Shown: positions 1-10,300 of the stretch, in pieces
Position numbering within the stretch: position 1 is the stretch's first letter
Layout of the letters: each line of letters begins with the position of its first letter
DNA from: Valencia hispanica
Taxonomy: Eukaryota; Chordata; Actinopteri; Cyprinodontiformes; Valenciidae
Reading direction: 5' to 3'
Length of the DNA stretch: 64,000 nucleotides
Assembly (NCBI GenBank): GCA_963556495.2
Contig: OY747712.1
Location: forward strand, 4,162,134 to 4,226,133
Notes under the pieces: generated by a model
The model's database searches: none
The model's input: the letters and a program-made list of their open reading frames with translations, nothing else
What the model was told of the DNA's origin: nothing
Made by a program: the position numbers and the translations under genes

Positions 1-560
1 GTCGGCCTTTATTTGGCTCATTTCCGCTGCCTCTGTCTGGACCGAGCCAACCTTTTTGTTCTCTTTTTGGACTGCCTCTGGCCGAGGCGCCCCAACACGC
101 CCACCTATGGACTGATTGGTCCGGCGACGTGATGTCACTCTCACGCATACTTATGTAACGGCAGCCACTGATTGGCCTGGCGGTGTCCGCGTGGAGTGAT
201 GTCACAGAATATGGCGCCTGACCGCTGCTTGGTGAGGACAGAATCCACAGGGAACTGGTTACTAGGCTTGTGGCGCTTTACGAATGACATCACGGACTTT
301 TCGCACCACTTTGCCCCCGCCCACTTTCACGTTCCTGAGACGGCGATGGAAACACAACCAGGCCGAGCCGACCCGATCCGATCCAAGTGGAAAAGGGGGC
401 ATAAGATGTAGTTCATTGATCCCAGAATTGGGAAATTGGGCAGCAGCAGCACGACAGGAAACAGATCGTATTCTCAACGTAGAGACAAATAAAAAACACA
501 ATTCAAAGTACGATTTCATTCAATAAAGTGGAAGTGTAACCTAAAAATGTATGTACATAT
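1..560. promoter_or_regulatory. GC-rich promoter-like stretch with CRE-like and CCAAT boxes
   Basis: No convincing coding region is seen. The stretch carries three copies of the CRE/ATF-like octamer TGATGTCA (130-137 and 197-204 on +, 285-292 on -) and two inverted CCAAT boxes (115-119, 171-175). This combination is typical of TATA-less housekeeping promoters, so it could be the promoter of a gene lying left of the window. It could equally be part of an old DNA transposon, because GC-rich pieces with similar composition are dispersed in fish genomes. Assignment as a promoter is inference. Confidence 0.3.
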
Positions 561-577
561 TTTGTGCTAATGGAGTG

Positions 578-606
578 ATGATGATGATGATGATGATGAT
601 GATGAG
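578..606. repeat. (ATG)n microsatellite
   Basis: About nine uninterrupted ATG/GAT units. Non-coding simple repeat. Confidence 0.85.
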
Positions 607-738
607 GAGCTGTAACCAGTAATAATGTAATTTTAGGACTATTGAGCGGACCTGAATATAAGGAGCAGCTTTTCATCTTGTAACATGAGATATTTACACA
701 GAAAGACACAGAAGATTTGTTTATTACCTCGTCTGTCT

Positions 739-815
739 GTCTGGATTTCGGGGACATTTTCAGGAAATGTCCGAACTGGGACCAGGAACAACTGATTAAA
801 TTATTGGGGTAGATG
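739..815 (+). repeat. Fragment of a dispersed repeat (copy A of four)
   Basis: A short block containing 'aaatgtccgaactgggacc' and 'aacaactgattaaatt' is also found, with divergence, at 19552-19745, 23706-23905 and, on the other strand, 57466-57610. The longer copies show a shared order: AACATAACTCAAAA, then ATGTCC..GGGA..AGGAAC, then GATTAGATTTTGGGGG. The family could not be named. The minisatellite begins directly at its right end. Confidence 0.6.
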
Positions 816-3570
816 CGACCAGCGGCGCTGACCTCCAGCGTCTCCAGTGTCCTCCAGCGTCTGTGTCCTCCAGCGTCTGTGTCCTCCAGCGTCTCAGTGT
901 CCTCCAGTGTCTCAGTGTCCTCCAGCGTCTCCTGTGTCCTCCAGTGTCTCACTGTCCTCCAGTGTCTGTGTCCTCCAGCGTCTCCACTGTCCTCCAGTGT
1001 CTGTGTCCTCCAGCGTCTCCACTGTCCTCCAGTGTCTGTATCCTCCAGCGTCGCAGTGTCTCCAGTTTCCTCCAGCGTCTGTGTCCTCCAACGTCTCCAC
1101 TGTCCCCCAGCGTCCCAGTGTCCTCCAGTGTCTGTGTCCTCCAGCGTCTCAGTGTCCTCCAGCGTCTCCAGTGTCCTCCAGCGTCTCAGTTTCATCCAGC
1201 GTCCTCCAGTGTCCTCCAGCGTCTCTGTGTCCTCCAGTGTCCTCCAGCGTCTGTGTCCTCCAGCGTCTCAGTGTCCTCCAGCGTCCTCCAGTGTCCTCCA
1301 GCGTCTCTGTGTCCTCCAGTGTCTGTATCCTCCAGTGTCTCAGTGTCCTCCAGCGTCTCAGTGTCCTCCAGCGTCCTCCAGTGTCCTCCAGCGTCTCTGT
1401 GTCCTCCAGTGTCTGTATCCTCCAGTGTCTCAGTCTCCTCCAGCGTCTCAGTGTCCTCCAGCGTCTCCAGTGTCCTCCAGTGTCTCAGTGTACTCCAGCG
1501 TCTGTGTCCTCCAGTGTCCTCCAGTGTCCTCCAGTGTCCTCCAGTGTCTGTGTCCTCCAACGTCTTCCAGTGTCTGTGTCCTCCAGTGTCTCAGTGTCCT
1601 CCAGCGTCTCAGTGTCCTCCAGTGTCTGTGTCCTCCAGCGTCTCAGTGTCCTCCAGTGTCTGTCCTCCAGCGTCTTCCAGCGTCTCAGTGTCTGTGTCCT
1701 CCAGTGTCTCAGTGTCCTCCAGCGTCTCAGTGTCCTCCAGTGTCTGTGTCCTCCAGCGTCTGTGTCCTCCAGCGTCTCAGTGTCCTCCAGTGTCTGTCCT
1801 CCAGCGTCTCAGTGTCCTCCAGTGTCTGTGTCCTCCAGCGTCTTCCAGTGTCTCAGTGTCCTCCCGTGTCTCAGTGTCCTCCAGCGTCTCAGTGTCCTCC
1901 AGTGTCTGTGTCCTCCAATGTCTCAGTGTCCTCCAGTGTCTGTCCTCCAGCGTCCTCCAGCGTCTCAGTGTCCTCCAGCGTCTCAGTGTCCTCCAGCGTC
2001 TCAGTGTCCTCCAGCGTCTCAGTGTCCTCCAGTGTCTGTGTCCTCCAGTGTCTGTGTCCTCCAGCGTCTCAGTGTCCTCCAGCGTCCTCCAGCGTCCTCC
2101 AGTTTCTGTGTCCTCCAGCGTCTCAGTGTCCTCCAGCGTCTCAGTGTCCTCCAGCGTCTCCAGTGTCCTCCAGTGTCTCAGTGTCCTCTAGCGTCTCAGT
2201 GTCCTCCAGTGTCCTCCAGTGTCTGTGTCCTCCAGCGTCTTCCAGCGTCTCAGTGTCCTCCAGCGTCTCCAGTGTCCTCCAGTGTCCTCCAGTGTCTCAG
2301 TGTACTCCAGCGTCTGTGTCCTCCAGCGTCCTCCAGTGTCCTCCAGTGTCTCAGTGTCCTCCAGCGTCTCAGTGTCCTCCAGTGTCTGTGTCCTCCAGTG
2401 TCTGTGTCCTCCAGCGTCTTCCAGTGTCTGTGTCCTCCAGTGTCTCAGTGTCCTCCAGCGTCTCAGTGTCCTCCAGTGTCTGTGTCCTCCAGCGTCTCAG
2501 TGTCCTCCAGTGTCTGTCCTCCAGCGTCTTCCAGCGTCTCAGTGTCTGTGTCCTCCAGTGTCTCAGTGTCCTCCAGCGTCTCAGTGTCCTCCAGTGTCTG
2601 TGTCCTCCAGCGTCTGTGTCCTCCAGCGTCTCAGTGTCCTCCAGTGTCTGTCCTCCAGCGTCTCAGTGTCCTCCAGTGTCTGTGTCCTCCAGCGTCTTCC
2701 AGTGTCTCAGTGTCCTCCCGTGTCTCAGTGTCCTCCAGCGTCTCAGTGTCCTCCAGTGTCTGTGTCCTCCAATGTCTCAGTGTCCTCCAGTGTCTGTCCT
2801 CCAGCGTCTTCCAGCGTCTCAGTGTCCTCCAGCGTCTCAGTGTCCTCCAGCGTCTCAGTGTCCTCCAGCGTCTCAGTGTCCTCCAGTGTCTGTGTCCTCC
2901 AGTGTCTGTGTCCTCCAGCGTCTCAGTGTCCTCCAGCGTCCTCCAGCGTCCTCCAGTTTCTGTGTCCTCCAGCGTCTCAGTGTCCTCCAGCGTCTCAGTG
3001 TCCTCCAGCGTCTCCAGTGTCCTCCAGTGTCTCAGTGTCCTCTAGCGTCTCAGTGTCCTCCAGTGTCCTCCAGTGTCTGTGTCCTCCAGCGTCTTCCAGC
3101 GTCTCAGTGTCCTCCAGCGTCTCAGTGTCCTCCAGTGTCTGTGTCCTCCAGCGTCTTCCAGTGTCTGTGTCCTCCAGTGTCTGTGTCCTCCAGTGTCCTC
3201 CAGCGTCTCAGTGTCCTCCAGCGTCTCAGTGTCCTCCAGTGTCTGTGTCCTCCAGTGTCTGTGTCCTCCAGCGTCTTCCAGTGTCTGTGTCCTCCAGTGT
3301 CTCAGTGTCCTCCAGTGTCCTCCAGCGTCTCGCTGTCCTCCAGTGTCTCAGTGTCCTCTAGCGTCTCAGTGTCCTCCAGTGTCTCAGTGTCCTCCAGTGT
3401 CTGTGTCCTCCAGCGTCTTCCAGTGTCTCAGTGTCCTCCAGTGTCTCAGTGTCCTCCAGTGTCTGTGTCCTCCAGCGTCTTCCAGTGTCTGTGTCCTCCA
3501 GCGTCTTCCAGCGTCTCAGTGTCCTCCAGCGTCTCAGTGTCCTCCAGTGTCCTCCAGCGTCTCCAGCCTG
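813..3570. repeat. 2.7-kb minisatellite built on an 18-nt core
   Basis: The whole block consists of units such as gtgtcctccagcgtctca mixed with 9-, 12- and 15-nt variants (tgtcctccag, cgtcttccag, gtctgtgtcctc). Almost all unit lengths are multiples of three and stop codons are absent, so all three forward frames stay open for hundreds of codons and give Ser/Val-, Cys/Pro/Gln- and Leu/Gln-rich readings. These are by-products of the repeat, not evidence for a protein: there is no signal peptide, splice structure or single preferred frame. A higher-order duplication with a period of 854 bp is visible (see findings). Confidence 0.95.
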
Positions 3571-3755
3571 AGGCACAGATCTTTTAAATCACGACTAAAA
3601 ACTAATCTGAGTAAATGTTGTCATGTGACTTGTTTTGTGTGCTTCTTGCTTTATTGCTGTTTTTATTTTACCCCCTAACCATGTAAAGCACCTGGAATGA
3701 CCTTGTTGTTGAAAGTGTTGCTATACTAATAAAATCGCCTCGCCTTCAGTCTGTG
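3566..3755 (+). mobile_element. 3' end of an L2-like LINE
   Basis: The stretch 'taaatcacgactaaaaac' and the terminal 'gtaaagcacctggaatgacc', 'tgttgaaagtgttgctatac', 'aataaaatcgcctcgcc' match the 3' end of the long L2-like LINE at 33640-33912 in the same order. Only the 3' terminus is present. The minisatellite abuts its 5' side, so the minisatellite may have grown at or inside the truncated LINE. Confidence 0.75.
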
Positions 3756-4430
3756 GGCGTCTCTGGTTCTGATTCTGCTCCCCAACAAACAGCCGTGATG
3801 AAGACGATGTTGGAGACGACGGACCTTCAGGAATCCAGTAAATCTAATGGCTGCAGCTAAAACCTGACATGAGGGACATGATTTATTAAGATGGTTCTGA
3901 TAACTGAGTTTGAGTGGAATTACGATTTAACATCAGGAACATGAGCTTTCATTAGTGTCTTTTGTTTTGTTTTTTTACAGAAAACAGTCCTGATTTCAGT
4001 GTAACCGTGTTTGTGGAAGTTTGTCCCGTTTTCCTTTAGGCAGACCATAACATGCCTGAGAGACGTACATCTGTAGAAAACGGAGAAATCGGACTTGATT
4101 CATTGATTAGGCTGCAGCTTTTTATTAAAGCATTCAACAGATTCAGATTGACCAGTTCCAACCTGCAGAGCTCTACAGACTCCCTCCAGCAGCCACGATT
4201 CATCTTTAATCAAATATGGAGTATTAATGTAAATGTAAAAATGAATCCAGCGCCGTGTGGTGTGAGCTCTGCATCATTCCTGTTTCATCTGGGAGGTCCA
4301 ATCTGCTCGGAGTCACGTTTTCAACCATGAAACAGAAGATCAGCTGAAAAACAAAGACCTTTTGAGGGGAAGGAGGACCAAACTGTTGTTTTCGCATTGT
4401 AAGCTGATGTTTGTGATGGTAGGAAAAAAC
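3756..4430. other. Non-coding, no recognised feature
   Basis: Mixed-composition DNA with short open frames only. None has splice-site context or a recognisable protein family. Confidence 0.5.
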
Positions 4431-4941
4431 TACAGTGGCCGGGAAGTGCAAAACAAAATTACATTAGCCTGAAACACATTTACAAGTTTAAGAAAACAAC
4501 ACTTTTACAGAAGAGGTCGGTTTTATGGACTGCCTCGTAAAGTATTTAAACGAAGGCCACTCCTACAGTGGGATTGTTGACATGATGGAGCGGCTTCACA
4601 GTGTCCGTCTGTCTTTGCGAACCATGAAAACCAAATTAAATAATGCCGGATTCTACCGCAGAAAAAAACGATTCATCTGAAGTAGATATCAGAAACGCCA
4701 TCATTCCTCTTCTCCCTCTGCATCAGCTAGAAAGTTCAAACTATGTCCACAATCACTACAAAATGTCCCGCAAAACGGGCAAAACATCTCTGCAGATTGA
4801 GCTGCTGGCCGGATCGATTCCATTACTGTTACCACTTTGGTCCCGACCCTAAACTCATCCCTGCAGTTTCACTTCCGGGTCATGTCTTAGTAAATGGTTG
4901 TTGTTTTTACCTGTAAAATTGTTTTGTTTCTTTTACTTGTA

Positions 4942-4981
<40 letters not shown>

Positions 4982-5289
4982 GTAAATTATTAGTATTTTT
5001 TTTACTTGTAAATTTTTTTTTGTTTTTTTACTTGTAAAATTGTTTTGTTTCTTTTACTTGTAAAAGGTTTTTTTTGGGTTTTCTTTTTACTTGTAAAATT
5101 GTGTTTTTTTTTTACTTGTACAAGGTTTTTTTTGTTTTGTTTTTGTTTAACTTGTAAAATTGTTTTGTTTCTTTTACTTGTTAAAGGTTTTTTTTGTTTT
5201 TTTTTGTTTAACTTGTAAAAGTGTTTCGGTAAATTCGTAAATGTGTTTCAGGTTAATGTAATTTTGTTTAGCACTTCCCGACCACCGTA
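4431..5289 (+). mobile_element. DNA transposon with ~70-bp terminal inverted repeats and integrase-like remnant
   Basis: The left end (tacagtggccgggaagtgca..., 4431-4500) and the reverse complement of the right end (tacggtggtcgggaagtgct..., 5220-5289) match over about 65-70 bp, so the two ends bound one element. Inside, around 4530-4720, a broken reading frame gives DCLVKYLNEGHSYSGIVDMM, later LSLRTMKTKLNNAGFYRRK, and after a frame change SSEVDIRNAI. This pattern resembles the helix-turn-helix and start of integrase-type (IS3EU-like) transposases of fish. The rest (4905-5220) is low-complexity 'tttacttgtaaaattgtttt' repeats. The element is a non-autonomous, decayed copy. A-rich flanks make the target-site duplication ambiguous. 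The superfamily name is tentative. Confidence 0.65.
4905..5225. repeat. T-rich tandem repeat inside the TIR element
   Basis: Repeated 'ttttacttgtaaaattg' motifs separated by runs of T, including a 30-nt T run at about 4948-4977. Probable replication-slippage expansion within the transposon. Confidence 0.8.
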
Positions 5290-5293
5290 AAAA

Positions 5294-5432
5294 AAAAACT
5301 TAAATATCGGTAACAAAATATCAGTTCACAGGGTGAAGAACTCGACTCAGTGTTTCCTGACAGGCTTGAATGTGAGCAGCTTTAGGACCCTGAGCGCAGC
5401 AGCTGTCAGCAGCATAAATATAGCAGCAGGAT

Positions 5433-5465
<33 letters not shown>

Positions 5466-6235
5466 GATCAGAACAGTTGGGGGTCGTGAGGAGACCTGAA
5501 CACAGCCGAGCCGTCGGTCTCCAGGAATCAACGGAGACCAGGTTCCTCTGAGGAAGAGCGATCGGGTTCATTCAGGCGAGTCCTGGAGAGAAGCTGCAGG
5601 TCAGCCGGAGAGACAGTGTGTGTGTGTGTGTGTGGGAGGTGTTCATTCAAAAATGAGAAAAACGTCTATCTAAATGATGCATCTGAAACAATCCACAATG
5701 TACGGTGTTAAAATACGTTGTTCCATTTCCATGCAGATAGATTTAATATCAAGCATGGATGTGAAAAATGGATAAAAAGACATTTTTACCCAAATTCACC
5801 AGACTGGTGAAACTTCCCTGCTTTTCTAAACACAAACTGGATATTCTGGGAGCTCAAACTGTAAGTTGGTTAAAGAAGATTGTTTAGTTCTTTTTTTATG
5901 TATTAAATGAATAAAAATGAATCAGCAGTAATGAATCACCTGAAAACAAGACGTGGATTTCTCTAGAAGTGCGTAGAAGTGGAAAAATATTCCTTAACAT
6001 TCATCGTTCAAAAACTATCAGTTTTTTTGCTTTACAGCAGTAAATCTCTGGATTCTGATCTTTTAGGAAAAAAATGTGTGGCAGAAAGATCTGAGGTTGA
6101 CATATAAACTATCCAACCCTGACTGCTAATTGAGTGAAATATAGAAAGTAGCAGCTGTTTTTTTATAAATGAAACACTAAATACTGAGTCAGAGTAATTG
6201 AACCCCTTCATGACAAGCATCTTTAGCGCTTGGCA
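5294..6235. other. Non-coding with two (GT)n microsatellites
   Basis: Dinucleotide GT runs lie at about 5434-5464 and 5615-5632. No gene or mobile element is recognised in the remainder. Confidence 0.6.
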
Positions 6236-6850
6236 GAGCAGCTGTATTCTGCCCTGACCTGCTGCCCGTATAATTCCCAGCTGGATGTCAGCTTCTGTAT
6301 TCCCGTAGAACCTTCATCCACGCATCAGGCCCAAGATTCCCAGGTCAATAATATTCTTGGGTTTGACGATGTTCGCTACAGCTGAGGTCAGGCGACTAGT
6401 ATCTTTCTGGATGGACTGGAGGTTTGCTGAGTTTAAAGGTCAGATGATGTCCAAGCTCCAGCTTCCTCTCTGACAGCAGGACATTTCCTGATTCTCCATC
6501 GAATCCATCTTGCCCTGCTGGTTTCCAGCATCAGAAGGAGGCATGCAGCCCCAGAGCATCACTAGGCCACCACCATGCTTGATTCTAGGCAGGGTGTTCT
6601 TTCCAGTCCGTTTCATTCTTCCTCCTCCAGACATAACGCTGCTCCAGAAGCTGCAAAATGTCCACTTTTGTTTCCTGACTCCACCGAATAGAAACCCAAA
6701 ACCTATTTGACTTGTTTATACAGTTGGGACCAAACCAGAGTGGGTTCTTCGTTGTTTTGGGTCAGTAGTGATGTATAAATGGCAGGCGGGGCTCAGTATC
6801 TGTTTTACGGTGAACCTCAGCTACAGCCCGGACCAGGTTTTTTACCACCC
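6236..6850 (-). mobile_element. Tc1-like transposon relic
   Basis: The minus strand around 6440-6634 encodes RIKHGGGLVMLWGCMPPSD, the conserved Tc1-family block HGGGSxMxWGC near the second catalytic Asp of the DDE transposase. Upstream and downstream pieces are non-coding and no terminal repeats are clear. Degenerate copy. Confidence 0.75.
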
Positions 6851-7399
6851 GCTGCCTCAGGAAGCTAGAGGCATCTGTTGATAGCTTTCTTATTCTTGAC
6901 ACTAGATGGCGCTGCTACTGTTCTTTACTTTAAACTTGTGAACTATGCCACCACCCAGACCACTTCCAGGTCAAATCTGCCTTTTTTTTTGCAACACCCT
7001 TCCTCAGCATATCTACAGATTATGTATCATTTAAAAACGGAGATTGTTGGGATTCCAATGATGTCTGCCAATCAAGGATACAATCATTACTGTAGATTCA
7101 CTGAACACTTTTTCCACATCAAAATAATATACAATTCACTGTCTGAAGCCACATATCATTGACTGAACAGAGCCATCTCAAACTATAAAACGGTCCACAA
7201 GGGTCCAATTATTGTACTCCAATAACATAGCTAGTCCACAACCCAACATAATCTGCCACTGAAAACCTTTCATAACAAACAAAATGGCTGCCAGAAAAGC
7301 TCAAGAACAGACAAGCATCTTCTCCTGCTCCTTCTGACCAGGTAGCTGTTACCTTTGAAAGAGGCGTTAAGTAAGGAGGCCTCAGAGGGTCAGACCAAG
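6851..7399. other. Upstream flank of dusp28, no clear promoter element
   Basis: AT-rich DNA with a short T run. No TATA box or CpG island was identified in front of the dusp28 start, and a non-coding 5' exon could lie here unseen. Confidence 0.4.
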
Positions 7400-10300
7400 A
7401 TGCTGCAGCTGTGTAAAGTCACCAAGGCTCTGTTCATCAGCAACGCCCGCTCGGCCTGCAGCGACGAGCTCCTCCAGCAGGAGGCGGTGACGCTCTGCAT
7501 CAACGTGTCCAAGCAGCAGCCGTTCCCATCCAGTGGCGGCATCACCAAGCTGCAGATACCCGTCTACGATGACCCCAACGAGGACCTGTACCGCCACTTC
7601 GATCGCTCCGCCGACGCCATCCAAAGGGAGGCCAACCGCGGAGGACGCAGCGTCGTCTACTGCAAGAACGGACGCAGTCGCTCGGCCACCATCTGCATCG
7701 CCTACCTGATGAAGCACCGCAAACTGACGCTAACGGAGGCCTTACAGGTCAGGTTCTCTCTTAATTAAGAGGTGGTTGGGTTTTGGTGGTTTGCAAGTCT
7801 TCATCCATTACATGCATTAGTAAAGATGTGTTCCAAGGAAATGGTCCCGAACTGCGTAGGATAGCTTCGTTCTGAAGAACTGGACCATCTAAAAGTCAAA
7901 CAGTCATCTGCATATGTTCATGTTTCCACAGAGAAGCTGAGCAGGTGGTTTGGTTTGGTTTTTTATTCAACCAAGAAACTCAGAAAGGTTCTGTAAAGAG
8001 TTCTGACTCCAGATTGGATCAAAAACTGGACTGCAATGCTTTTTATTTTAGGAATCAAAGGAATATGGTCCCCCATCCGGCGTCTCAGGGGGGGAAAGCG
8101 GTCTGCCACCAACACTGTTTACAGTGGGGATGGTGTGCTGCTGACCTCGACGCGGGACGTTTTGGGTCGGTGGATGGAATACTTCGAAGACCTCCTCAAT
8201 CCCACCAGCACGCCTTCCAATCTGGAAGCAGGGTTTGGGGACTTGGGGTCGGGCTCTCCAATCTCTGGTGTTGAGGTCACAGAGGTCGTTAAAAAGCTCC
8301 TCGGTGGCAAAGCTCCGGGGGTGGATGAGATTCGACCGGAGTTCCTCAAGGCTCTGGATGTTGTGGGGCTGTGTTGGTTAACGCGGCTCTGCAATATTGC
8401 GTGCACATCGGGGGCAGTTCCCTTGGATTGGCAGACCGGGGTGGTGGTCCCCCTGTTTAAAAAGGGGGACCACAGGGTGTGTTCCAACTACAGAGGGATC
8501 ACACTTCTGAGCCTCCCTGGTAAGGTCTATTCAGGGGTTCTGGAGAGGAGGGTCCGACGGATAGTCGAACCTCGGATCCAGGAGGAACAATACGGTTTTC
8601 GTCTTGGCCGTGGAACACTGGACCAGCTCTACACCCTCAGCAGGGTCCTGGAGGGTGCGTGGGAGTTCGCCCAACCGGTCTACATGTGTTTTGTGGACTT
8701 GGAGAAGGCGTTCGACCGTGTCCCTCGGGGGGCCCTGTGGGGGGTGCTCCGGGAGTATGGGGTACCGGGCCCCTTGATACGGGCTGTTAGGTCCCTGTAC
8801 GACCGGTGCCAGAGTTTGGTTCGCATTGCCGGCAGTAAGTCGGGCTTGTTTCCAGTGAGAGTTGGACTCCGCCAAGGTTGCCCTTTGTCACCGATCCTGT
8901 TCCTAACTTTTATGGACAGGATCTCTAGGCGCAGCCAAGGCGTTGAGGGGATCCGTTTTGGTGGCCTCAGGATCGGGTCTCTGCTTTTTGCAGATGATGT
9001 GGTCCTGTTGGCTTCATCGGAGCGTGATCTACAGCTTTCGCTGGAGCTGTTCGCAGCCGAGTGTGAAGCGGCTGGGATGAGAATCAGCACCTCCAAATCC
9101 GAGGCCATGGCCTTGAGCCGGAAAAGGGTGGGGTGCCTCCACCGGGTCGGGGATGGGGTCCTTCCCCAAGTGGAGGAGTTTAAGTATCTGGGGGTCTTGT
9201 TCACGAGTGAGGGAAAAATGGAGCGGGAGATCGATAGACGGATTGGTGGGGCATCTGCAGTTATGCGGGCGCTCTACCGGTCTGTCGTGGTGAAGAGAGA
9301 GCTGAGCCAAAAGGCGAAGCTCTCGATTTACCGGTCGATCTACGTTCCTACCCTCATCTATGGTCACGAACTCTGGGTGGTGACCGAAAGAACGAGATCA
9401 CGGATACAAGCGGCTGAAATGAGTTTCCTCCGCAGAGTGTCTGGGCTCTCCCTTAGAGATAGGGTGAGAAGCTCAGTCATCCGGAGGGGGCTCAGAGTAG
9501 AGCCGCTGCTTCTCCACATCGAGAGGAGTCAGTTGAGGTGGCTCGGGCATCTGGTCAGGATGCCTCCTGGACGCCTCCCTGGTGAGGTGTTTCAGGCACG
9601 TCTCACCGGGAGGAGGCCCAGGGGAAGGCCCAGGACACGCTGGAGGGACTATGTTTCTCGGCTGGCCTGGGAGTGCCTTGGGGTTCCTCCCGAGGAGCTG
9701 GAACAAGTGGCTGGGGAGAGGGAAGTCTGGGTCTCTTTGCTTAGGCTGCTGCCCCCGCGACCCGACCCCGGATAAGCGGAAGAAAATGGATGGATGGATG
9801 GAGGAATATGACGTTTGATCCAAACAGAAGCAGATTCAATTCAATTCAGAAATACTTTATTGATCCCAGGGGGACATTAAGTGTTGGTGTAGCTCATATA
9901 ATTAATTCTTTAAGGAGTAGTTGTAGATGATGATGGCTGTGGGCAGGAAGGATTTCCTGTAGCAGTCTGTGTTGCAGCAAAACCGAAGAAGCCTCCGACT
10001 GAAGATGCTCTGTTGTTGTATGACTGTCTCATGAAGAGGATGCTCAGGGTTGTTCATCATTTTTTTGATTTCTTTGCATTATCATCTCCAGATGTTCCAC
10101 AGTTGTCCCAGAACAGAACCAGAACAGAACCAGAACCTTCTTTATCAGGTTGTTTAGCCTTTTTAAATCCCTGGCTCTGATGCTGCTACCCCAACAGATG
10201 ACGGCTGAAGAGATTACACTCTCCACAACAGACTTGTAGAAGATCTGCAGCATCTTGCTGCAAACCTTGAAGGACCTAAGCTTCCTCCAGAAGTCCAGTC

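Noticed and set aside
503..1195. Minus-strand 230-codon frame rich in Thr/Leu/Asp and His
   Set aside because: It is the antisense reading of the same minisatellite plus the (ATG)n run, which gives the His tract.
813..3587. Open frames of 924, 732 and 442 codons on the plus strand
   Set aside because: All follow from a stop-free minisatellite whose unit is a multiple of three. Three overlapping frames are equally open and no frame is favoured.
7355..7399. N-terminal extension of dusp28 (KEALSKEASEGQTK)
   Set aside because: No ATG begins it (the first codon is TTG). The first ATG at 7400 gives the length expected for DUSP28.
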